DNA of 64,000 nt, from NCBI GenBank assembly GCA_022828595.1, contig JAKGHH010000008.1, positions 29,070,378 to 29,134,377 on the forward strand, in the 5' to 3' direction. The notes beneath the pieces were generated by a model, which was given only the letters and a program-made list of their open reading frames with translations, was not told where the DNA came from and did not search any database. This document shows positions 56,011 to 64,000 of this stretch, piece after piece; the first letter of the stretch is position 1; every line of letters starts with the position of its first letter. A program made the translations under genes and the position numbers. This DNA is from Nelumbo lutea. Taxonomy: Eukaryota > Streptophyta > Magnoliopsida > Proteales > Nelumbonaceae.

Positions 56011-57593
56011 AATATTTAAATATATTTTTTAATAATTGCATTGTAATTTTTAAAATTATATTAAATTTTTAAGTTTAAATCTTTTGAATAGACTGACCAA
56101 ATAAAAAAATTGACTCAAATGGATACAACTTGAGTGGGTTGGTTTTCACAAAAGATCAATCGGTTTCAGTTGACCAACTCCCCAACTTAACCAGGTCAAT
56201 TTGGTTGGCTAAATAGCCTACGACCGAACTGAACTAACCTATGAACACTCATAATTTTAGCTAAATTAAGAATGTCATCTCTAATAAATAACAATAGTTT
56301 AATCTCTAATAATTATTGAACGTTTTTAGCAAAATAACAAAATAAAATAAATTTATAGATAATCATTGAAAATACGTTTATCACAAAAATTGTAAATAAT
56401 TACTGAAATACAATAAATATTAATTTTAGTATATATAATTATATAATAAATACAAATTAAAGAGTTTAAGATTATTATTAATAAATATTAATTTTTTTGA
56501 AAGCTATTTTCTCAAACTATTATTTTACACAAGAGAAATTATTTATTTACAATATTATGTAAGAATATTAAATTATTATTAATTTCAATATTATTTTATA
56601 ATTGTTTTTCTACTTTTAGAATTTTAAAATTTATTACATAGTTTCTTTATTTTAACTATTCAAAAACTAGTTATGTTGAATATTTTTTATTTAAAATATT
56701 ATTTATTTAAATACTTAAGTAATATGTAAAATATTAAATTTTAAAATGTTAATTATTTATTGATTTTAATTATCCATAAAATCATAATTTATACTATTAT
56801 TACATAACTTTTATATTACCTTAGAATATATTAAATTATTATTAATTTAAACATTATGTTATAATTTTTTCACTTTGATGATTTTTTTTTAATTTATTAC
56901 ATATTTTAGTTGTTTTAACTATTTAAAATCTAGTTATGATAAATATTTAAATAATCAATAAAATATTTAATTTTTTTTGCTATTTGAATTTTATTTATTT
57001 AAAGCTATTACGTATTATTAAATATTTCAAAAACATTTTAATTGATAATCTAAAATAATAATTTAAATTGTTAGCACATAATTTCGTAATATATTTCTAA
57101 AAGTATAAAATTATTTTTATGTTTTTAAGAAATATTTTAAAGATATTCTATAATTTTGTTAGAATATTTAAATAATTTCTTAAATTTTTAAATCCATATT
57201 TTTCTTTAGATAGATAGAGATAAAAGGTATGGGTGAGGATATATAGGAATTAGAGATAATTTAGGAGAGAAACTCTCTACTAAATTAGAGATAATTTTGT
57301 AGATGAAAAGGAATTAGAGATAATTTAGAACATAAATAAGAATTAAAGATAATTTTGGAGAAAGTGGGGGATAGTGGGTGAGGTAGTTTTGGAGAAAAGA
57401 GTATTTAGGTTATTGGGAAAGTGCATCTCATTGGTTGTTTCTGAGGGTCTGTTTGATTGCTGAGAAAGTAATGAGAAAAGAGAATATTCCCGAATTATTC
57501 TTCCTTTCTTGTGTGTTTTTACTGGTAAACAGTGTTTTGGGATGAGAAATAAGAGAGACGCGGAAAGAAAACGCTAAGAAAATTACTCGGGCT

Positions 57594-57908
57594 TTGTCAG
57601 AGCAAAAAGTCGATAATCTCCTCTCTCTCTCTCTCTCCACCACTAACCATCTTCCTCCTGTTATCAGCACTTCCACCACCGCCGATCATCATCACATCCT
57701 CCTCCAGCATCCCAACCATAACATCCTCTCTGTTCACTCATTCGCCTACTCCTCAGCGGAGGAGGCTACTGCTGAGCGTCGCCACCGGAAGCACCGCCTC
57801 TGTATTGAACCCCCACTCGTGTTATCAGCACTTCGACTCTTTGGAAGTTTGGACTCCTCTCTTTCTCTCTGCAACCCCGAGGCCTCCCTTCTATCATCTA
57901 TTTTCTCA
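57594..57908 (+). other. Open leader in frame with captured RPT5 exon 1
   Basis: From ATG 57594 the frame stays open for 105 codons and runs into the RPT5 ATG in the same frame. It starts [15 protein letters not shown] and includes a (CT)n stretch, a His run and [16 protein letters not shown]. It is GC-richer than its surroundings and may be the captured 5' UTR of RPT5 or a second captured piece. Coding use is unproven. Confidence 0.4.
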
Positions 57909-59087
57909 ATGGCTGCCACAATGGTTGAAGACAGCGGTTTCAAAGATGACCAACTAGCTTCCATGTCATTGGACGACATCGTTAGGGCATCTCGTCTTTT
58001 CGACAACGAAATTCGAGTCCTCAAAGTGGGGAAGTTTTCTGATTACTTCCTGGTTTTGGTTTCCTGGGATTTAAGGGTTTTTTTCCTTGCTGATTTTATC
58101 TTTATGTTCTTTGATTACCGAAGGAAGAGTTGCAGAGAACGAGTCTGGAGTTAGAATCTGTCATGGAGAAGATCAAAGAGAACCATGAGAAGATCAAACT
58201 CAACAAACAGCTTCCCTACCTAGTCGGTAACATTGTTGAGGTGACTTTCTATCTCTACATAAGCATTTTTCTTTTGGGCTTGCTTCGTATATTAGATCCA
58301 GTTTTGGTGGCATTTCTCCTCATTGTTGCTTTCGATTCGATGTGCCTATAATGGCCAAGGTCTCCTATTTAAGATTTTCATATTGACCTATGATGCGATA
58401 ATTGGGTAAACGGAAACCTTGAGTCACACTTTCACTTCATCTTGCTAAAAGTTTTAAAACGAATGAAGAATCAGCTACTGGATTGATGAAAATTGGTAGC
58501 AATACAAATTGTATTAAACGGACTCATTAAACAATCAGAAACCACTGATTTGATCTAGTGAATCAAATAAAAAGAATATGGCAAATTCCCTGTTAATACA
58601 TGAAAATGGGGCCAGTTCGCAATAGTATCCAGATAAATATATCCCAACTCAATGGGGGCAGTTCGCACTAGTATCCAGATAAATATATCCCAACACTCCA
58701 ATGCAAATACATGGTAAAATCCTTAAAAATAACTAAGGTATAGGATCTAACATCTATGGCTGTATAGCAGTTCTATCATCAAACTATCAGTCCCTTTATG
58801 ATGCCAATGTCGTTACTTTGTCAAAAATACATCTTCTCATAGTCTTTAGACTAAAGTTCCTGGGAATAGGAATTATAGTATGCTATTTCATGACATTGTG
58901 GGTCAAATTTATGGGTCTTGGCTTTTTTGGAAAGATGGTTCAAGCATTTCTTTTGTTGGGTTCTTGTATTTCATATGCCATTTACTTGAGCTTCATCGAT
59001 CTACATTGTCATACTTAATTGACTCATGCATGTGCAGCACAGACAAATGCTACATTTTTGAAGTTAGCTGGTCCACAGTTGGTTCAG
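57909..59087 (+). pseudogene. RPT5: Captured fragments of 26S proteasome ATPase gene RPT5
   Basis: RPT5 is an AAA+ subunit of the 19S regulatory particle base. Three exons are readable. Exon 1 (57909-58025) starts [20 protein letters not shown] and ends EIRVLK before GTGGGG. Exon 2 (58124-58240, after AG) reads [31 protein letters not shown] and ends NIVE before GTGACT. A third exon (59038-59087, after TGTGCAG) reads AQTNATFLKLAGPQLVQ (its first G supplied by the missing upstream exon) before GTCATT. Exons between (OB domain, start of the AAA domain and Walker A) and after are absent. Splicing exon 2 to the third exon shifts frame and reaches a stop within eight codons. Introns are retained, so capture was from DNA. 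Not a functional RPT5. Confidence 0.9.
58605..58696 (+). repeat. 46-bp tandem duplication inside the RPT5 element
   Basis: Two adjacent copies starting AATGGGG at 58605 and 58651, each with CAGTTCGCA, TAGTATCCAGATAAATATATCC, differing at about four positions. It lies in the DNA between captured exon 2 and the AAA-domain exon, possibly marking where intervening exons were lost. Confidence 0.8.
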
Positions 59088-60260
59088 GTCATTGTTCTAC
59101 CATAAAGAAAAGGCTAAAATGTTGTTGATGCTGTTTATGTTCTTCAAGCATTCTCTCCTTACTGTTGGTGATCTGTTATCTTATGTTTGTTCTGTTGCAA
59201 ATAGAGTATTGCTTTCTCATTATTAACTTTGAAGAATTAATTACTTACTTCTCATTTAGAGTTAATAATCCTCATTGTCAAAAGGTTATTTGATTTTCAA
59301 CATTAACAAATCAGGAGTATGTTCTGTTTATTTACTTTCATTTAAGGATATTTATCTGTATGTGGTTAAAATACATGTAAGTAGGAAATTTTATTTTATT
59401 ATTATGCTGGTCCTCTCCCAGTTGATATCAAGACCAGCCATTTGTTTGCAATGCTGCAATGTGCCTAATGATGATAAGTTTTCATCAATTTAGTTCATCT
59501 AGAATTTTTTCATAGTAAAGTTCTTATAGAAAATTTTATTTCTTTCGTGAAAATATAGGAGCTCAGTTTTCAGATTCATTAATCTAATCTGTTATTCTTG
59601 TTTTTTATTAATGTTGTAGGTGACGATGGCTTAAGAAATCATTCTACTTTGTTCTTTATACTTTTCCTTGTGAAATTTGATTTAACTCTTAACTTTTTTC
59701 TATTTTCAATGAAGAATGGGTTTTTATATTGAGCTTTTAACAGAGTAGGCAAAAGAAAAAAGAACAAGAAGGATTTTTTAAGGAACAGAGTGTAATTTTT
59801 TTTCACTTTTTCCTACTTGGTATTTGTAATCTTGGATCATATAATTGATTCATTTTGATTTGTAAAACTTGGACTATTATACACATTTCCTTTGTTGTGG
59901 ATTGCCTGCTTTTTGACAAAGTTCTTTGAATTTCATTTACCGTTGGTACTCTAGGATAGTATATGATGCAACTAGCTGATCTTCTCCTTGAAAGAAACAT
60001 TTAGTCAACATTTCTTTCTTTTTCATCTGTTGCAGCTCAAAAAAAATTCCTTGCAAAACAAACACTAGAAAGTAGATTTTCTCAGCAAACAAACACATTA
60101 TAACTAACTGAGAAAATAAATTTTCCTTTTCTCATCCCAACATTTCTCATCCCATCCTTTCTCAGCAATCAAACAAACCCTAAAAGGACATGGAATAAAA
60201 AAATCAAAAAAAAAATCAAAAAAAGGAGAATTTCTTCACTGCCTTGTTTTAATTTATATA

Positions 60261-61170
60261 CTAACGGGGTGCGATGCATGGGATTTATTAAGCGAATGAT
60301 AAATAATAAAAATGGTCATTTACTGAAATATCCTTATAGTTTTTGGATTTACTAAAATCTACCCTATAGTTAGCATTTTACTAAAACACCACTTATAATT
60401 TGCAACAGATTTAATCAATCTTCCATTAGATGATAGTGGAAAATGATAGTATTGACCTTAATGTTCATCTAAATAAATAAAAATAATCAAAAGAAAATAG
60501 AAATATAAATACGATTCTTGCTCTTAATAAGGCACGAGCAACCATTCTATGGGCTAGATTTGGCTAATTTTGTTTTTTGTATAAAAAAGTGTTAAGCATG
60601 TTTTTGGAATAAAAAATCATTGGCTCAATGGCAAAACAAACACTCCTTAATGAAATGTTGACTAAGTAAATAAGTTATAAAATATATGGGATGTTTTAGT
60701 AAAATGAAAACTATAATGTAGGTTTAAGTAAATATGTAAAACTATAAGGTGTGTTATAGTAAATAACACTAATAGAAACACATAAGAGTATACAGTTGTT
60801 TTATATTTTTGACTCTTTTAAAAATTAATATTTATTCATATTTTCTATACTATTTTTAATAAATTTTTAAAATACAAAAATAAAAAAATTAATTTCAGTT
60901 AGGTTTATTCATCAAAATAATGAAATTGACCAACCCGATCAACTTAACCCGAGTTCGTCAGATTTCTAGTATTTTAGGTTGGCTTTGGTTCAAACATTTC
61001 CCAATTGGATCAACTTGGATTAGTTTCACTTTGGTCATTTGTAAATCAACCAAAATCGAATGACCTAGCCATGGATATATATTAATATTTTATATTTTAA
61101 AAATAATTCCTAATAGGGAAAAGTGGTAAATTTCCCATATTTCTTAGTCTAAAATGTTTTATATTATAAA
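60261..61170 (-). mobile_element. Helitron-like unit in block R
   Basis: Paralogue of 24568-25480. The minus-strand terminus is CATGCATCGCACCCCGTTAG, with the final CTAG changed to TTAG. No coding. Confidence 0.45.
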
Positions 61171-61515
61171 TATTCATTTTTTAAAATTAATCTCCAATAA
61201 ATATTAATCAATAAGTTATAACAGAAATACAATAAACATGGTTTTCAAAACTAAACTGGATTGGATAGTTGTTTCGGAAAAGCCAAGAACCGGTTAGGTT
61301 ACCAGTTTTGTTTTACTGCAAAACTGTTAATTTGCCCAAAAACGTTGATTTGGTCATTTATTTACTTATCACTTTACCAAAAATACCCCCAAACTAGTCA
61401 CTTTTATATGTTATGAAGGGTATTTTGGTCATTGTAAAGTTACTTATCACTTTACCAAAAATGCCCCCAAACTAGCTATTGGGGGCATATATGTTAGGGG
61501 GTATTTCTATAAAAA

Positions 61516-63501
61516 GCCCCCTGACGGGTTGTCGGAGCCCTCAAAATTATTACTAGATCCACAATAAAATATTTGCAATAAAAGTGGTTCTAAGTCGAAT
61601 CCTACAGGGAGCAAATCAATAATCTCTTAGCCAAATGGGCAATGTAATTGAGTGAGAGAATTTAAATACTGAAATTAAAATAAAAGAATATAAATAGCAA
61701 CTTAAACAAGAAAAAATCAGTCTTACCGAATTCTGGTTCAAGGGTTCGGGTTGAATCGATTGGCCATCGATCCTAGGTACATTTCAACATTCTTACAATT
61801 TAAGCATTTAACCTTAGATTTATTAGGATATCCATAATAAACCTTGTGTTTTCCTAATTCAGTTGACCAAACCCAGCATTCGATCAACACTTATCACCAC
61901 TCAACTGGGTACGATAGCGTCCATGTTAAACAGTGATAGCATTAAGAATTGTGAAACCAGTTAAACCAAAATAACAATAATTGAGATAAATGCAATTACT
62001 GAATCTTGTTTCATCGATTCCTTTAGGTTGAACCATGTTAAAACATTGGTCAAAGGCTGTCACGAACAATTGACCCAAAAAGATATCAACCTAATTGCTA
62101 CTTGTACCATTATTTGTGACAATTACGGATCACCGAAATCATGGATAGCAGTAGGAAAATCAACATTAATTCAGTTTGTCAAACTAATTAACATCAACGT
62201 CCAATAAAAATATGCACAAGAATCAATGAATACTTGAATTAGAAAGCAATAAAATAAAGTAACTATAGAACCTCACAATGACACAATCGAACCTCCCCCC
62301 TTGAACCAGAAAAAGAAGCTTAGTTGCTCATGATCTGTGCAAACTCCATGTTTTTCTTCTCTATAGCCGAACTGCCTTCTTGAACTTCTTGGTCTTCTTG
62401 ATGATCGTTTGGATCTAAGAGTGAGTGATGCTAGAGCTGGTTCACCCCCCTCTTTATATAGCCAAAGGAGATGGTTGTTTTCCAACTCCTTCTTGGAGAT
62501 CATCTTATCTTTAGGGAGTTTTGATCTTCTTTGAACGAATCCTATCTTATCTCTTATCTAATGATCTAATCTCAATCTTCTTTTCTCTCTAGGATTACAT
62601 TCAAGACTTTAGATCTAATAAGACTCTATCCTTGGAGATTACATTCAAAATTCGGATTCTTAACTCTTGAATTCGAGTTGGGCTGCTTCAAGGTACTTCT
62701 GAGAGTTGGGATTAAGTTGTGAAATGGGTATGGCTGCGAACTTGCTCCAATTTCGGGTTCATTTTCGTACTCGATTCAGGCCGAATCTGTCGAAACCCAA
62801 AACATAAAAGTTCTGGGCCTTCCTTTCCTCTTTTCAATGCTTCTTGAATTGATCAATTTGGAGACCGGAATTGAGAGTTAGGCCCAGATTACTAACTATT
62901 GCCAAAACTGTGCAAAATCACCCGATTTGCCCTGTTTTTTTCCAATTGCCTTCTTTATTGCCCTGAATCGAAATACAAGAGTAATGAGTCCATTTAAATG
63001 CTAAATAAATATAAAAGAATGGATATTAGAGGATAAAAATAGGATTCTTTTTTGTTTCATCAAATCCCCCCACACTTAAACTTTGCCCGTCCTCGGGCAA
63101 GGCAAAAACTCAAGTAACACAAGAGAGACTAACTATTGATTTTCAATCTTTCTTTTTCTCTACATGCAGCCTGATTCATTTCATGCTTTAGTTCAGACTT
63201 GGTAACCTTTACCTTTTCATCTCTTTCTCCCTTTTTTCTTGTCCAAGAGTGACCGCAAATCACCATTCCTCATGGTCCCAAGTTAAATCGATAGTCAAGG
63301 AGACAAGCTTTCCAGGGCTGAAACTCCTTGGACTGCACGGGTGCTTATTGCTTTTAACAAACCAATTCAGCCAGATGCAATTACTTTTCTTTGAATCAAA
63401 ACAAGGTGTGTTTATTGCCATAAGCTTGCTATGTATCACATCTCCACCACTTAGTGTGAATTCCTAGGATCTGAAGGTGAGAATGGGGTTGGGGTTCTAG
63501 G
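61516..63501. other. Unclassified repeat-like DNA
   Basis: Begins at the end of block R (TTGTCGGAGCCCTC, GTGGTTCTAAGTCGAATCC, TACAGGGAGCAAATC). CCCCCCACACTTAAACTTTG and the perfect short palindrome TTGCCCGTCCTCGGGCAA (63083-63100) are later landmarks. Such phrases are common in noncoding parts of plant retrotransposons, but I cannot assign a family or ends. No conserved ORF (a 76-codon minus frame at 62273-62503 has no motif). Confidence 0.4.
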
Positions 63502-63690
63502 GTGAGTGCATTTTATGCTCCATCTCACCCTTGCCTTCTTTTCAAGATGTGAGTGCATTTTATGCTCCATTTCACACTTGCTTTCATTTTTAGATGTGAG
63601 TGCATTTTATGCTCCATTTCACACTTGTTTTTGTTTCTACATGTGAGTGCATTTTATGCTCCATCTTACATTAGTCATGACTTTATTTTC
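63502..63690 (+). repeat. 47-bp tandem repeat, four units
   Basis: GTGAGTGCATTTTATGCTCC starts units at 63502, 63549, 63596 and 63643, an exact 47-bp period. Each unit continues AT(C/T)TCACxCTTG and a T-rich spacer ending GATGTGAG or CATGTGAG. TGTGAG and CTCACA words within a unit give a small stem. Confidence 0.9.
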
Positions 63691-64000
63691 AAACTCCTTT
63701 TTTTTTTACAAGAATCACAGGGTTTCACTGCCTGATCCATGAATTCATTGATCGTGGTCTCTATATGCCTAACACAACAAGTTCTAGAATAATCAACCCA
63801 TGTTTGATAGATAATTATGTGAAAATCAATCAAACCCTTATGCATCTTGCCTATTGATCGATTAAAATCATGAGGTACCGTATGCAGCCAAGAAAGATTC
63901 AGTTAGTCATGCTTGCATCCTATCTTATCTATTCAGCCTAAGCACATGATTCCTAATAAGTTGAAATCGTTCAAGGATAAGTTTCCGGGAGCAGAAATTT
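63691..64000. other. Unclassified DNA at window end
   Basis: No gene or repeat is recognised. The window cuts off any element that continues. Confidence 0.4.

Larger units (their letters stand above)
53019..56554. other. Composite 3.5-kb insertion in block R
   Basis: Absent from block L. It starts with a TATCGATAC-rich repeat (about 53030-53440), then unique AT-rich DNA. A third copy of the GGCTTAGGCTGAGGACTTAG region lies at 53862-54405 (compare 22190-22740 and 51640-52180). Foldback F, a SINE and a third Helitron-like unit follow. I see no single pair of ends, so it probably grew in steps. No gene. Confidence 0.6.
57445..60180 (+). mobile_element. PIF/Harbinger-type (Pack-type) transposon carrying RPT5 exons
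   Basis: A 2,736-bp insertion in block R. Terminal inverted repeats are 24 bp with one mismatch: GGGTCTGTTTGATTGCTGAG at 57445, and the reverse of 60157-60180, which reads GGGTTTGTTTGATTGCTGAG. Flanks are TGA (57442-57444) and TAA (60181-60183). The empty site in L (about 24486-24500) reads TTTCTAAAAGGAC, so the duplication was TAA. TAA target sites and GGG..TGTTTG termini identify PIF/Harbinger. The interior holds no transposase but does hold exons of the host RPT5 gene plus intron-like DNA, so it is a nonautonomous gene-capturing element. Confidence 0.88.
49422..61515. repeat. Block R: copy of block L with two large insertions
   Basis: Collinear with 20041-25835. Segments are 49422-53018 (L 20041-23590), 56555-57441 (L 23590-24492) and 60181-61515 (L 24493-25835). 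Insertions are 53019-56554 (complex) and 57445-60180 (RPT5-carrying transposon). Five ~160-bp tandem units lie at about 49890-50690, and the hAT-type end is at 51290-51472. The block retains about 165 bp missing from L (50720-50880) and lacks a stretch of foldback F present in L. Confidence 0.85.

Noticed and set aside
57909..59087. Intact RPT5 gene
   Set aside because: The Walker A/B regions and most exons are missing, remaining exons are not frame-compatible, and the fragment lies within transposon ends.
60176..60186. Telomere-like AAACCCTAAA
   Set aside because: A single copy formed by the transposon end (AAACCC) and its TAA duplication, not an interstitial telomere array.
63502..63690. 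CRISPR-like array
   Set aside because: Only four 47-bp units, with short, similar T-rich spacers rather than unique ones, and the context is a plant chromosome; it is a minisatellite.

Overview
This window is nuclear DNA from a flowering plant, probably a woody dicot or magnoliid with a large, repeat-rich genome. The evidence is the end of a plant NIK/SERK-type receptor kinase gene with a GT-AG intron, plant F-box, ankyrin-PGG and proteasome RPT5 gene fragments, and plant-specific transposon lineages (Tat/Retand-like Ty3-gypsy, PIF/Harbinger, hAT-like MITEs, tRNA-derived SINEs). There are no operons, bacterial genes or CRISPR arrays. I cannot name the species. Only the first ~0.65 kb is a plausible functional host gene. 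Nearly everything else is transposon-derived or pseudogenic, with AT-rich filler.

Layout. 1-636: last two coding exons of the NIK-like kinase, with its 3' flank to about 1460. 2.7-11 kb: MITEs, two SINE fragments, a LINE remnant, a 622-bp solo LTR, a 672-bp hAT-like element. 11.2-11.45 kb: broken ankyrin/PGG (ITN1-like) fragment. 12.5-15.05 kb: decayed PIF/Harbinger element with a HARBI1-like transposase followed by a Myb/SANT-like gene. 16.2-17.4 kb: putative MITE carrying GATA/GA microsatellites. 18.1-18.5 kb: truncated F-box pseudogene. 20.0-25.8 kb: noncoding block L, repeated later as block R. 26.9-28.5 kb: block Y, holding an 834-bp solo LTR. 28.8-33.5 kb: tandem ~2.1-kb units with two F-box/FBA pseudogenes. 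35.6-37.6 kb: MITEs and a second LINE remnant. 37,945-46,942: a 9-kb Tat/Retand-like LTR retrotransposon on the minus strand with both LTRs, an ATAAT target duplication, a plus-strand antisense gene and no reverse-transcriptase domain. 48.6-49.4 kb: second copy of Y, lacking the solo LTR. 49.4-61.5 kb: block R, which is block L plus two large insertions. One of these (57,445-60,180) is a PIF/Harbinger-type element carrying exons of the 26S proteasome ATPase gene RPT5. 61.5-64 kb: unclassified repeat-like DNA with a 47-bp tandem repeat.

How the parts relate. PIF/Harbinger activity is the main theme: one decayed potential source element, several Tourist-like MITEs with TTA/TAA target duplications, and a gene-capturing (Pack-type) member. 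The L/R and Y/Y' paralogues act as empty-site controls. They show exactly where the solo LTR and the RPT5-carrying element went in and what the sites looked like before. The LTR retrotransposon is inactive by deletion and by stop codons that mostly look like CAG-to-TAG or TGG-to-TAG changes, as expected from methylated-cytosine decay.
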